NCBI RefSeq assembly: GCF_021405525.1
Contig: NZ_JAGQAG010000002.1
Coordinates: 1-64,000, forward strand
Reading direction: 5' to 3'
From: Ruegeria pomeroyi
GTDB taxonomy: Bacteria; Pseudomonadota; Alphaproteobacteria; Rhodobacterales; Rhodobacteraceae
DNA: 64,000 bases
This document shows, piece by piece, positions 17,692 through 25,660 of this stretch. The notes beneath the pieces are model-generated. The model searched no databases. It was not told the origin of the DNA and saw only the letters and a program-made list of their open reading frames with translations. The position numbers and the translations under genes are program-made. The number at the start of each line of letters is the position of its first letter. The first letter of the stretch is position 1.

Positions 17692-18081
17692 CTACCAGTC
17701 GCGCGCCAGCATGATGGTCAGCACGCGCATAGTGGTCGCGGGGTTGTCCGGGGCCTCGGCCCCGTAGCGGAAATCCGAATCTGCCTCATAGAGATCGATC
17801 TTCCAGAACACGGTCTCGCCCCGGATCTCGACGGCGCCAAAATCGTGCCATCCCTCCGGGTCATTCTCGGGCTCGAAGCTGGCAAACTCCCCCGCGGCTT
17901 TCACCGCCTCGGCCATGAAGCCATCGCCGGCCTCCATGAGCGACCGGGTGACATGCATGCGGCCCTGGATGGGCTGCTCGGGCGGCGCCCCGAGGCAGGC
18001 GAGCTTGCGAAATGCATCGTTCTGCGCGGCGATCACGGTCGGGTCCGGGCTGTCTGTCTGGGGTTGTGCGGTGATGATCAT
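17692..18081 (-). CDS. DUF3768-domain protein
   Basis: A 129-residue protein of normal length for this family. Features are IAAQNDAFRKLACLG at the N-terminus, RMHVTRSLMEAGDGFMAEAV in the middle, then DPEGWHDFGAVEI, VFWKIDLYEADSDFRYGAE and a C-terminal RVLTIMLARDW. DUF3768 proteins are common on alphaproteobacterial plasmids and near conjugation genes; function is unknown. The leader contains motif copy 4 about 36 bases upstream. No membrane segment. Confidence 0.85.
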   Translation of the reverse strand: MIITAQPQTDSPDPTVIAAQNDAFRKLACLGAPPEQPIQGRMHVTRSLMEAGDGFMAEAVKAAGEFASFEPENDPEGWHDFGAVEIRGETVFWKIDLYEADSDFRYGAEAPDNPATTMRVLTIMLARDW

Positions 18082-18116
18082 GGGGCATTCCTCTGTGAAG
18101 TTGAAACACCCATCTC

Positions 18117-18139
18117 AAAGCCTGCTTTTTCTTTTCCGC
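18117..18139 (-). repeat. 23-bp leader motif, copy 4
   Basis: Top strand AAAGCCTGCTTTTT followed by CTTTTCCGC, 36 bases upstream of the DUF3768 start. AAAGCCTGCTTT is itself palindromic. It overlaps a perfect CCGCC-T-GGCGG hairpin at 18136-18146. Confidence 0.65.
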
Positions 18140-18168
18140 CTGGCGGCAGGACCGAAGGAGAAGGTGCC

Positions 18169-18378
18169 CTACCCGAACAGGCCCTTGGATCTGTAATTCG
18201 GGTTGGGGATGGTCTCGACCCAGCCACCCTGTTCCTTGATGGTCTCGAGCGCTGCCGAGAGTGGATAGGCACCCTCGGACGCGCTCCACCAATAGGCACC
18301 GCGTTTGAAGGTGATGATCTTGCGGCGGCCGTCTTCGAAGCAGGCCACCCGCAGCGTCTTGGGTTCCTTGCGTGACAT
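18169..18378 (-). CDS. Small conserved plasmid protein
   Basis: A 69-residue basic protein: MSRKEPKTLRVACFEDGRRK, then ITFKRGAYWWSASEGAYPLS, and a C-terminal helix plus tail. Strand-rich and Trp-rich, with no catalytic motif. It starts 24 bases after the ArdC stop codon with GGAG upstream of its ATG, so it is probably in the ArdC operon. Function unknown; small single-domain proteins of this kind often accompany anti-restriction genes. Confidence 0.6.
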   Translation of the reverse strand: MSRKEPKTLRVACFEDGRRKIITFKRGAYWWSASEGAYPLSAALETIKEQGGWVETIPNPNYRSKGLFG

Positions 18379-18401
18379 GCGAGTCTCCGTTCTCCGTGTG
18401 G

Positions 18402-19340
18402 TCAGGCGGCCTCGGCACTGCGCCCTGCCCTGCCCGTCTCCGATCTGGCGATCAGGTAATCACAAGCGCGCTGCGCATCCGCGGCGTGCTTGAAGATCGC
18501 ACCCCTGTCCGACCGAAGAACGCGCAACCAGTTGTGGAGATAGGCGGCATTCATCTCGAGCGTATGGGCTGTGAAGCCGAGCGTCTGCCCAAGAAACACC
18601 GACGTCAATTCCGCGACGATCTCCTCGCGCGCGTAGGACGTGTTGCCGAACTTCGAGAGCCCTAAATCCCGATTGAGCCGATGCGGGGCTTTCGTGGCAT
18701 GGGCCAGCTCATGGGCCCAAACCCCGTAGAAATTGCGCGGGTCGTGGAACCGGGTGATCGACGGCATGTAGACCTTGTCCACGGGCGGCAGGTAGTAGGC
18801 TTCCGTGCCGGTAAAGACGGTCGTGATGTCGATGGCGTCGAAAAACGCCTGCATGTGAGGGATGGGCTCGGACGGCGGATGCTCGGGCGCGGAGACCGGG
18901 TCGGGGAAGAAGCTGTTGGGCAGGCCCTCAATCTGGCAGGCATTGAAGACGCGGTAGGATTTCTGGAAGCGGAAGACGCGGGCCTCCTCGGAGCGATCAT
19001 CTCTCTCCCCCTGATCATCCTCGCTGCCTGCGTCTTTCCGGCTTCGGCCGTAATAGACGACGACAGAGGATTTTTCGCCCTTGCGAACCTTTGCGTCCAA
19101 GGCATTGGCCTGCGGCAGCGTCATCCAGAAGGGCGAGCTGTGGCCCGCCATCACGGTCCGCATCGTCAGCAGGAAGTTGTTGACCCCCTGATAGGGTTCA
19201 CCGCCCACGCGCAGAGGGCGAGAGCTGCCGCCTGCGGTCCAGGGCTTGCGCCATGGCAGGACACCGCGCTCGATGATGCGGATGATTTCGTTGGTGATGA
19301 CCTCGGAGGCATCGAATTTGGGCGTGCGGGATCGGGCCAT
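18402..19340 (-). CDS. ardC: ArdC-like antirestriction protein with zincin domain
   Basis: A 312-residue protein. Residues about 8-130 form the N-terminal ssDNA-binding DUF1738 domain (EIIRIIERGVLPWRKPW, then GVNNFLLTM). The C-terminal metallopeptidase-like domain carries WAHELAHATK, an HExxH zinc motif, and a downstream EEIVAELTSVFL glutamate helix. ArdC of plasmid pSa binds single-stranded DNA and protects incoming plasmid from restriction. The start MARSRTPKFD has GAAAGGA upstream. The insert with RSRKDAGSEDDQGERDDRSE is charged and probably disordered. It supports a role of this block in plasmid establishment. Confidence 0.9.
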   Translation of the reverse strand: MARSRTPKFDASEVITNEIIRIIERGVLPWRKPWTAGGSSRPLRVGGEPYQGVNNFLLTMRTVMAGHSSPFWMTLPQANALDAKVRKGEKSSVVVYYGRSRKDAGSEDDQGERDDRSEEARVFRFQKSYRVFNACQIEGLPNSFFPDPVSAPEHPPSEPIPHMQAFFDAIDITTVFTGTEAYYLPPVDKVYMPSITRFHDPRNFYGVWAHELAHATKAPHRLNRDLGLSKFGNTSYAREEIVAELTSVFLGQTLGFTAHTLEMNAAYLHNWLRVLRSDRGAIFKHAADAQRACDYLIARSETGRAGRSAEAA

Positions 19341-19380
19341 GGTTGGCGTCCTTTCGAGTGTTGGTGTGAGGGGATAGTGA

Positions 19381-19851
19381 TCAGGCTGGCCGACTGGGGC
19401 GTGGATCGTTGACGATCCTGGCACCAAGCTCTTCGACCATGTCGATGTAGGCGGTTAGAGAGACAGCCCGGCCAGGATCGCAAGGGTCAGGGTCGACCGA
19501 TCCGTCCCGCGCCACGCGCGGCAGGCTCGTGAAGGCGATAACATCGGTGACAGGTCGAATATCGATGAACGGCGTCCCTCGTGCGACCGCAAGAGCGGCC
19601 AACGGAAAGCGCTCGATCGGCGCGAAGGTCGAGACGGTGGTCCACCCGAGATGGAGGAACGTCCCGCCCTCTCCGCAGATCACATGCGCACTTGGCAATG
19701 ACGCCGCCTGCCTGAGATAGCCGAGATCACGCAGGACGGTCTGGCGTTCGAGCCGCTGTGCCAGCGCCGTCTGGCCAGTTCGGCGCAGCTCTCTATGCCG
19801 CCACCAGGAGGCGGCGGTTGCGCGGAGCACGCGCAAGACACCTGATTGCAT
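19381..19851 (-). CDS. Conserved plasmid protein of unknown function
   Basis: A 156-residue protein. The N-terminal third is basic and helical (VLRVLRATAASWWRHRELRR); the rest is strand-rich with HVICGEGGTFLHLGWTTVST and PFIDIRPVTDVIAFTSLPRV. No catalytic motif recognised. ATG at 19851 has AAGGGGA upstream. It is the first gene of the likely operon with ArdC, and its leader holds motif copy 5 about 93 bases upstream. Confidence 0.6.
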   Translation of the reverse strand: MQSGVLRVLRATAASWWRHRELRRTGQTALAQRLERQTVLRDLGYLRQAASLPSAHVICGEGGTFLHLGWTTVSTFAPIERFPLAALAVARGTPFIDIRPVTDVIAFTSLPRVARDGSVDPDPCDPGRAVSLTAYIDMVEELGARIVNDPRPSRPA

Positions 19852-19943
19852 GGGAATCCCCTTCATCCGGAACGGCAGACCGGAACCCGGCCCGGACCCA
19901 TCTGAGGGACCCCAAAGGCCCTCATCCGTCAGTCACAAAACCC

Positions 19944-19966
19944 GAAGAACACTTTCTCTTTTTCCG
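19944..19966 (-). repeat. 23-bp leader motif, copy 5
   Basis: Top strand GAAGAACACTTTCT followed by CTTTTTCCG. It heads the ArdC operon, the last copy in the minus-strand block, about 93 bases upstream of the first gene. It keeps the CACTTTCTCTTTT core. Confidence 0.6.
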
Positions 19967-20042
19967 GCCACTTTGGGCACACAACAAAACCGAAAAGCCC
20001 GGCACATCTGCCGAAGCCATTGATTTCATGCAGCAATTCTAG

Positions 20043-20076
20043 ATCGGCAACCAAGATCGGCAACGCATATCGGCAA
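20043..20076. repeat. Three ATCGGCAA repeats at exact 13-bp spacing
   Basis: ATCGGCAA begins at 20043, 20056 and 20069, giving a strict 13-bp period. A fourth copy is at 20135-20142, directly before the Fic start codon. They may be operator sites for a DNA-binding protein, possibly the winged-helix tail of the Fic protein, or short iterons. The 13-bp period would turn successive sites about 90 degrees past one helical turn. Confidence 0.7.
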
Positions 20077-20143
20077 AACCTTGCTTGAAAGCACGAAATG
20101 TGTTTATTTTTCAATTACTTTGCAAACATGGAAGATCGGCAAA

Positions 20144-21346
20144 ATGCTGGAAACACCCGCCAGGATCGAACCCTGCTTCTTCGAGGAGCATATTCCTACA
20201 CAACTGGCAGACCTTTCGGTCGACATCCAGAGGGAAGCCACCGGGCTGGGACAAGGGTTGCATCCTGACAGCGCAGCCGAACTTGCCGATCTCGTCCGCG
20301 TGATGAACTGCTACTACTCCAACCTGATCGAAGGACACAACACGCGCCCTCGCGACATCGAAAGGGCGCTGGCTGGTGCCGAGCTTGAGGAAGAAACCCG
20401 TCCCCTTGCCCTTGAGGCCCGGGCGCACGTCATCGTTCAACGGGCCATCGACGAGATGCATCGCAAGGGCACCCTGCCCCGCCCCACATCCGTCGAATTC
20501 CTGACTTGGGTCCATAAGAGCTTCTACGACGAGATGCCGGATGAGTTTCGGGTCATCGAACATCCCGACGGCACACAAGAGCCCATCGTTCCGGGACGCA
20601 TGCGCCAGGAAGATGATCGGGAAGTTGCGGTCGGGCGCCACCTACCTCCTTCATCGTCGCGCGTCGCGGCATTCATGGACCATTTCGACAAACGATTTCA
20701 GATTGCGGCGCGGTCTTCGAGCGGACGGATCATCGCGATCGCGTCGGCACATCACCGGCTGAACTACATCCACCCTTTCCCGGACGGCAACGGTCGTGTC
20801 AGCAGATTGATGTCTCATGCCATGGCCCTCACAGCAGGGATTGGTGGCCAGGGGCTCTGGTCCGTATCGCGTGGGCTGGCCCGCGGGCTGACGGATCGGG
20901 GCGAGTACAAACGGATGATGGATCTTGCCGACAGCCCACGCCGCGGAGACCGTGACGGGCGCGGCAACCTGTCAGAGGCGGCACTGAAGACGTTCAGCGA
21001 ATGGTTCCTGAAAGTGACGCTCGACCAGATCACGTTCTCCGCGAAGCTGTTCGATCTCGGCGGACTGGACCAACGGTATCGTCGTCTTGTTGCAGATACC
21101 ATTGATGACAAGCGAGCGCCGGAACTGATTTCGGCCGTTCTTCGCCACGGTGCCTTAGATCGGGGCGATGCCCAGGTCGTGCTCAAGACTTCCGAGCGTA
21201 CGGCCCGCAATACGCTCCGCAAACTCACTGCCGCCGGATACCTGACCTCCGCGTCTCCGAAGACGCCGGTGCGGTTGGCTTTCCCATTGGACTACCGGGA
21301 ACGTCTTTTCCCTAACCTGTTTGGCGATGGTGACCTGCCTGAGTGA
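20144..21346 (+). CDS. Fic-family AMPylase-like protein with winged-helix tail
   Basis: A 400-residue protein. YYSNLIEGHNT (about residues 57-67) is the class II inhibitory helix [S/T]xxxE[G/N]. The Fic core around residues 205-222 is HPFPDGNGRVSRLM, with the catalytic His and the phosphate-binding DGNGR. The last roughly 90 residues form a winged helix (VVLKTSERTARNTLRKLTAAGYL). Fic enzymes transfer AMP or related groups to target proteins. ATG at 20144 is chosen because it begins the normal domain; a TTG at 20081 is less likely. The gene is transcribed opposite to its neighbours and preceded by phased repeats that may be its operator. Confidence 0.9.
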   Translation: MLETPARIEPCFFEEHIPTQLADLSVDIQREATGLGQGLHPDSAAELADLVRVMNCYYSNLIEGHNTRPRDIERALAGAELEEETRPLALEARAHVIVQRAIDEMHRKGTLPRPTSVEFLTWVHKSFYDEMPDEFRVIEHPDGTQEPIVPGRMRQEDDREVAVGRHLPPSSSRVAAFMDHFDKRFQIAARSSSGRIIAIASAHHRLNYIHPFPDGNGRVSRLMSHAMALTAGIGGQGLWSVSRGLARGLTDRGEYKRMMDLADSPRRGDRDGRGNLSEAALKTFSEWFLKVTLDQITFSAKLFDLGGLDQRYRRLVADTIDDKRAPELISAVLRHGALDRGDAQVVLKTSERTARNTLRKLTAAGYLTSASPKTPVRLAFPLDYRERLFPNLFGDGDLPE

Positions 21347-21415
21347 CGGGTAAGGTCGACATACTGCTATCGGCTGGATCGCCAGCTGTTCGGACTCTAG
21401 CCATGCAGGGAGAAA

Positions 21416-21431
21416 GTTCACAACTGTGAAC
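21416..21431. other. parS-like centromere site 1
   Basis: GTTCACAACTGTGAAC, a palindrome except for the central two bases. It fits the GTT-N10-AAC outline of repABC parS sites bound by RepB. It lies 49 bases beyond the repC stop codon and is identical to the second site 45 bases away. Confidence 0.72.
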
Positions 21432-21460
21432 TTGGCGGACAAGGAAGAAACCTCAGCACA

Positions 21461-21476
21461 GTTCACAACTGTGAAC
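21461..21476. other. parS-like centromere site 2
   Basis: A second identical GTTCACAACTGTGAAC, ending four bases before the repC stop codon. Two copies next to repC strongly suggest the RepB-binding partition site of this replicon. Confidence 0.72.
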
Positions 21477-21479
21477 TCC

Positions 21480-22715
21480 TCATGCAGCATCCCGACGCAT
21501 CAGCGCCATGATCATCGGCCCGCAAGAGAATTCCCCGACAGCCGCCTTGGCTGACAAGGATCTCAAATACCCACCCGGTGATCGGATATCCCCGAACCGT
21601 TCAAGCATCGCAACAACGACGACAGACGCTTCTTCGGGACCCATGTAGCGTTTGGCCTCATCCCAAGCGGACGGTGAGATTCCCATCATGGGCCTGACGA
21701 TATCAGCGACCCTGACCAAGTCGTGCCAATGGCGCACGGGCTGTTCAGCATATGATTTGAACTCCTGGCAAGATGCGAGAACAAGTCCAAGCGGGATATT
21801 CGGCATGAGTTGGTCTTGAGGTTCTTGAGGGTGATCTCCTTCATCCTCACGACGATCTAAACGTACTCCGGCGTCTACTCGTTCATGCGCTCTGCCTGGA
21901 TCCCGCGCTTTTTCTAAGCGAGGTTCAAGATCATAAAGGTCTTTATTTGAATTCTGATATTGCTGCTCAGAAATAGCATCATTGGTGCTCATATTTTCTG
22001 TATTGCCATCCCCAAGAAGGTCTCGCGCCTGGTCCAAAGCCGCGCCCAAAGCCTTTTCGATCTGCTTGAGATCAGCCATCTCGAGCTTTCTGCGAAGATC
22101 TCGAGCTGTCAGGGCGGCAAGGTCGGAGAATTGATCCCAAAGGCCCAAATCCGGGCGCAGCGAGCTGCCGTACTCTGCCAGACCTGCCAAGTCGCGCCGC
22201 ATTAGGCTTACGGTGGCGCGGAGGCGCTTGTAACGTTCCTCTGCAGCCCGGACGGCCTCGGAGGCCTCGCAGACCTCCTGAAAGCGCCGCACGAGCGGCG
22301 AGAGATCGAACCCGAACGCAACCTTTTCGTCCCCATAGCGGCGCGCATAGCGCTTGCCGTTGGGGCTGTCGCGGCGGACGACGAAACCGGTCTGCACAAG
22401 GTTAGAGAGGTGCCGCCGCATTGTGGAGCAGGGCATGCCGTTCAAGCGCTCGCAAATCGCCTTGTTGGACGGATGTACGATCAACTCGCTGTCATTCCCT
22501 CCGAGGATCGTTGCCTGGTGAAAGCTGACCAGTGCCTGAAGCACTGTCAGATCCCGATCGGACAAGCCGAACGCGACTCGAGCGGCAGCGAGCTCCCTCA
22601 AGACCTCCCACTTGTTGGCGCCGGTCGGGGGCAGGTCTTCCTGGGTCGCTGCCTGATGTTTCAGGATGACAGCATCCATCGTTCGCCGAAACGGCGTTAC
22701 GGGCGTGTAGTCCAT
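21480..22715 (-). CDS. repC: Plasmid replication initiator RepC
   Basis: A 411-residue RepC. The N-terminal initiator domain includes PPTGANKWEVLRELAAARVA, DRDLTVLQALVSFHQATILG, then IVHPSNKAICERLNGMPCST and RHLSNLVQTGFVVRRDSPNG, the winged-helix DNA-binding part. A linker encoded by unusually AT-rich DNA follows, then a C-terminal domain (PNIPLGLVLASCQEFKSYA and on). RepC is the essential initiator of repABC replicons and acts mostly in cis. ATG at 22715 is used; a TTG three codons earlier is possible. It lies downstream of repAB and is controlled by the antisense RNA. Confidence 0.96.
   Translation of the reverse strand: MDYTPVTPFRRTMDAVILKHQAATQEDLPPTGANKWEVLRELAAARVAFGLSDRDLTVLQALVSFHQATILGGNDSELIVHPSNKAICERLNGMPCSTMRRHLSNLVQTGFVVRRDSPNGKRYARRYGDEKVAFGFDLSPLVRRFQEVCEASEAVRAAEERYKRLRATVSLMRRDLAGLAEYGSSLRPDLGLWDQFSDLAALTARDLRRKLEMADLKQIEKALGAALDQARDLLGDGNTENMSTNDAISEQQYQNSNKDLYDLEPRLEKARDPGRAHERVDAGVRLDRREDEGDHPQEPQDQLMPNIPLGLVLASCQEFKSYAEQPVRHWHDLVRVADIVRPMMGISPSAWDEAKRYMGPEEASVVVVAMLERFGDIRSPGGYLRSLSAKAAVGEFSCGPMIMALMRRDAA
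21911..22012. other. Candidate replication origin: AT-rich patch inside repC
   Basis: About 100 bp within repC are markedly AT-rich compared with the rest of the gene (for example AAGGTCTTTATTTGAATTC and CATATTTTCTGTATTG). In studied repABC plasmids oriV maps to an AT-rich stretch inside repC, so this is the likely origin. Inferred from composition and position only. Confidence 0.5.
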
Positions 22716-22766
22716 TTTTTTCAATCACGAAGACAAAAAATTCCCGGCCCGCGAATCACTTTGGAC

Positions 22767-22856
22767 TTGCGGAAAACGGCTCCGGACACTACCTTGAAGG
22801 CGCTAGAAACAAGTTAGGGTCTCGTGGAGTGGTCGCTTTGCGGGACCTTTTCTTTT
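22767..22856 (+). ncRNA. Antisense RNA (ctRNA, incA) between repB and repC
   Basis: The repB-repC spacer is where repABC replicons encode a small RNA antisense to the repC leader. On the plus strand there are TTGCGG (22767-22772) and TACCTT (22790-22795) 17 bases apart, then a short transcript. It ends in a stem GGTCTCG/CGGGACC (22818-22824, 22841-22847) followed by TTTTCTTTT, a good intrinsic terminator. Predicted RNA is about 22802-22856. It would pair with the repC mRNA and set copy number and incompatibility. The promoter is weak by consensus; the terminator is convincing. Confidence 0.65.
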
Positions 22857-22893
22857 GCCTTTTCGTGCCTCCTTCGTTGGTTTCTGCTCTTCC

Positions 22894-23910
22894 TCAGTCT
22901 TCCGAACGGTGCTTCCAACGCTCGTGAAGTTCTTCAATCATGTCATGTACTTGCGTCTCGAACCAATCGGCGAAATCTCCGCCCGCCAACTCGATCGAAA
23001 GACCCTTGGCGGTGCGTTTCACCGTGCCGCCACGCTTGCCACCGATCTTCAGCGGGACACTGGAGGGCCGGGCAGGGGAGGGGGGCTTGGCTGGCTTGAC
23101 CGCCTTCGTCACGAGCTTGATCACCGCTTCGAACGCCTGGACGGACGGGTCATCGGCGGGTCCGGCGTTATCCACAACCACGGAGCCCTCGGCCCTAACG
23201 TGTGCTTCTTTCGCGATCCGGATCAGGTCCTCGCGGTCCAGACCATTCTCGTCGATGGCCCGACCAAGGGATTCCCACCGGGGTCGGCCAATGCCATGCG
23301 CGGCACCGATGGCGCGCACCAGATCCGGCCCGACCATGTCCACGATCGCGATTGCCATGGATATGGAAGACTTCGTGACGGTAAGAATCTCTGCAACCTG
23401 AGATTGATTTCCAAAGCCGGATGACACAAGTTCCTGCGCGAACAGGGCCTTTTCAATAAAGGACAAATCACGCCGAGCCATGTTCTCGGAAATCTGGGCA
23501 CGTAGGGCGCTGTCGTCGTCCAGGTTGGCGACCAGCGCGCGAACCTTTGTGATCTTGTCGGATCGGCGGATCGCCTCCAGCCGCCTGCGCCCATAGACCA
23601 GGAGGTAGCGGTCGGTTTCACCCGGCGCACGGCGCACGAGGATCGGGACGGTCTGACCGTTCGCCTCGATGGCATTGCGCAGATCCAGCACATCGGCCGG
23701 GTCGAGCCGGTCAGCCATGCGGTCATCCATGATGCTCGCCGGGTCCAACTCCCAGACGTGATGGGCATCGACCGCGTCGCGGGCGGAGCGAAGGGCCCGG
23801 TTCGAGGTCATCATCGGCGTCACAGCACCGGCCTGTGGGGCAGGGGAGGGAGCCCCGGCCGCCGCGAGGCTATCGAGCATGGACATACGTTTCTTCTTGC
23901 CGCTGGTCAT
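22894..23910 (-). CDS. repB: Plasmid partition protein RepB (ParB family)
   Basis: A 338-residue RepB. It has an N-terminal basic region (MTSGKKKRMSMLDSL) for RepA interaction, a ParB/Srx-like domain with QTVPILVRRAPGETDRYLLV and GRRRLEAIRR, and a KorB-type helix-turn-helix (GNQSQVAEILTVTKSSISMA). The C-terminal dimerisation part includes LSIELAGGDFADWFETQVHD. It binds parS sites; two candidates lie after repC. Its ATG overlaps the repA stop codon by four bases. Confidence 0.96.
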   Translation of the reverse strand: MTSGKKKRMSMLDSLAAAGAPSPAPQAGAVTPMMTSNRALRSARDAVDAHHVWELDPASIMDDRMADRLDPADVLDLRNAIEANGQTVPILVRRAPGETDRYLLVYGRRRLEAIRRSDKITKVRALVANLDDDSALRAQISENMARRDLSFIEKALFAQELVSSGFGNQSQVAEILTVTKSSISMAIAIVDMVGPDLVRAIGAAHGIGRPRWESLGRAIDENGLDREDLIRIAKEAHVRAEGSVVVDNAGPADDPSVQAFEAVIKLVTKAVKPAKPPSPARPSSVPLKIGGKRGGTVKRTAKGLSIELAGGDFADWFETQVHDMIEELHERWKHRSED

Positions 23911-25094
23911 GTGCGCCCCCAGGTTCTCTGGATCAGATCGGCGATTTCGTCATTCAGCGCGTTCAGGCTTTCGATCGCCCGATCGTAAGTGGTTCGTGTA
24001 AAGGCACTCCGTTCGACCTCATAGAGCGTCTGCTTGGTCAAACCTGCATCGGAAATTGCCGTGGATTTCAGCATTGGCGCGTTCAGCACTGCATCACCGT
24101 ACATGGTTCGCAGGAAGGCAACGATCCGGTTCTGCGGCGCATCCTGCGGCTCATAGCGGGTCAGCACGTAGCGCATCCAGTCATGAGACATATCCGCCCC
24201 GCTTTCAGCGATCACGTCCATCAGGTCAGCGGTCATACGTAGAAACTGAGACATCGACATCACATCGAGCATTTCAGGGTGGATCGTTACCAAAACGCCG
24301 GTCGCGGCAGACAACGCCGACATCGTCAGAAATCCCAGCTGGGGCGGGCAGTCGATCACGACAATATCATAATCCTCATCGACCTGGGCCAGCGCCTCTT
24401 TCACACGGAAGAAGAAAAGCCCGGCATTGCCCTGCGCCAGAGCGCGGGGGGTGTCGTGCTCAAACTCCATGAGTTCGAGGTTCCCTGGGATTAGGTCAAG
24501 ATTGGGGATGTAGGTCTTGCGAATGACCGACCGGAGTGGCTCAGGGTCTTCATAGCGGATCGCATCGTAGAGCGTTCCACCATCTTCAAGGTCCAGTTCT
24601 GGCTGAACGCCGTGCAGCGCGGTGAAGGAAGCTTGCGGGTCCAGGTCGATGCCCAGCACGCGATATCCGCGCAGAGCAAGCCGCTGTGCGAGATGGGCCG
24701 AGGTTGTCGTTTTTCCTGAGCCTCCCTTAAAATTCATAACGCCGATGACCTGAAGGTGATCACCCTCCCGTCGCCCGGGGACGTAATCGCCCGGCTTGCG
24801 GGCGGTTTTTTCGAGGAGAACGCGCAGCGCCTGAATGTCCTGCACCGAGTAGAGACGACGGTTGCCGGCGGTCAGCTCTGGGGAAGGCCCCTTGCCATCG
24901 AGGTTTAGTTTGCGAAGGTAGGAATCGTTGACGCCAAGCAGCGCGGCAGCCTCACCAGAGGTGAATTTGCGCATGGTCTTCTCGGCATCGGGTGGAAACA
25001 GGCTCTCACGTTGCGAATGCAACTGGTTGGCCAGCCATTCCGAATGCTGGCGGATCACCGCGTTGAGATCCTCATGCACAAATGTATTGTCCAT
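23907..25094 (-). CDS. repA: Plasmid partition ATPase RepA (ParA family)
   Basis: A 395-residue ParA-type ATPase. The N-terminal part has a MerR-like helix-turn-helix (KFTSGEAAALLGVNDSYLRK). The deviant Walker A is FKGGSGKTTTSAHLA, the A-prime motif is GIDLDPQASFTAL, and Walker B is VVIDCPPQLGFLT. RepA drives segregation and represses the repABC promoter. ATG at 25094 is preceded by GAGAGGG. It begins the operon repA-repB-repC on the minus strand. Confidence 0.97.
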   Translation of the reverse strand: MDNTFVHEDLNAVIRQHSEWLANQLHSQRESLFPPDAEKTMRKFTSGEAAALLGVNDSYLRKLNLDGKGPSPELTAGNRRLYSVQDIQALRVLLEKTARKPGDYVPGRREGDHLQVIGVMNFKGGSGKTTTSAHLAQRLALRGYRVLGIDLDPQASFTALHGVQPELDLEDGGTLYDAIRYEDPEPLRSVIRKTYIPNLDLIPGNLELMEFEHDTPRALAQGNAGLFFFRVKEALAQVDEDYDIVVIDCPPQLGFLTMSALSAATGVLVTIHPEMLDVMSMSQFLRMTADLMDVIAESGADMSHDWMRYVLTRYEPQDAPQNRIVAFLRTMYGDAVLNAPMLKSTAISDAGLTKQTLYEVERSAFTRTTYDRAIESLNALNDEIADLIQRTWGRT

Positions 25095-25389
25095 CTGCCC
25101 TCTCGCTTCCGAGACATCGCGTCTTTGGCGTGTTCACGGAAATTGACGTTTTTTTCCTCGTTTCCGTGACTATTGGCGCAAGAGTCGGATTCGCGCAAGG
25201 TTTTTCCACATCTAGTGGGCGAGTCGTCACTGAACACAAGGCAGTCTGGCTTCTTACTGCGTGGTTTGATGCCCTGCATCTCACGAAGAAGGGCAAGGCA
25301 GAAAACTCTTCAAAGAGGGCCAAGATAGCTTTTGTGCGAAGATGCGAGGAATGCTTTGGACGAACCAAAGCTTGCCTTTTGATGGTTTT
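25095..25389 (-). promoter_or_regulatory. repA upstream region with inverted repeat
   Basis: No gene is seen in this stretch. TCACGGAAA (25134-25142) and TTTCCGTGA (25161-25169) are perfect 9-bp inverted repeats 18 bases apart, 40-75 bases upstream of repA. This is a likely operator for RepA/RepB autorepression of the repABC promoter. I could not place a convincing -35/-10 pair. Confidence 0.5.
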
Positions 25390-25415
25390 GGATATACATA
25401 CTCGGATGTTTATCC
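25390..25415 (+). promoter_or_regulatory. Operator palindrome upstream of vapBC
   Basis: GGATATACAT and ATGTTTATCC are 10-bp inverted repeats with one mismatch and a 6-base spacer, 18 bases upstream of the antitoxin start. The position fits the usual VapBC autoregulation site. Confidence 0.65.
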
Positions 25416-25432
25416 ATTCCTGAGAGGAAAAG

Positions 25433-25660
25433 ATGCAAGTTGCCAAATGGGGAAACTCCCTTGCCGTCCGGCTACCCGCGGATCTTGTGCGGGAACTGGG
25501 CCTAAAGGAAGGCGACCAGATCGACCTGGTAAAGGACGATGGAACCATTCTGGTCAGGCGCCAACCTCGCGCCGATGAAGTCCTGCAAGGGCTAAGGCGG
25601 TTTCGCGGAAAACTGCCCAAGGACGCGCGTCTGAGCCGCGACGCAGCGCATGAGCGCTGA
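25433..25660 (+). CDS. vapB: VapB-type antitoxin (AbrB/MazE fold)
   Basis: A 75-residue antitoxin. The AbrB-like DNA-binding half is AKWGNSLAVRLPADLVRELG then LKEGDQIDLVKDDGTILVRR. The C-terminal tail LRRFRGKLPKDARLSRDAAH should bind the toxin. AGAGGAAAAG precedes the ATG. It overlaps the PIN toxin gene by 11 bases, so the two are coupled, and a palindromic operator lies just upstream. Confidence 0.88.
   Translation: MQVAKWGNSLAVRLPADLVRELGLKEGDQIDLVKDDGTILVRRQPRADEVLQGLRRFRGKLPKDARLSRDAAHER

Noticed and set aside
25132-25147. GTTCACGGAAATTGAC as a third parS site
   Set aside because: The second half does not match the palindrome seen at the two sites after repC.
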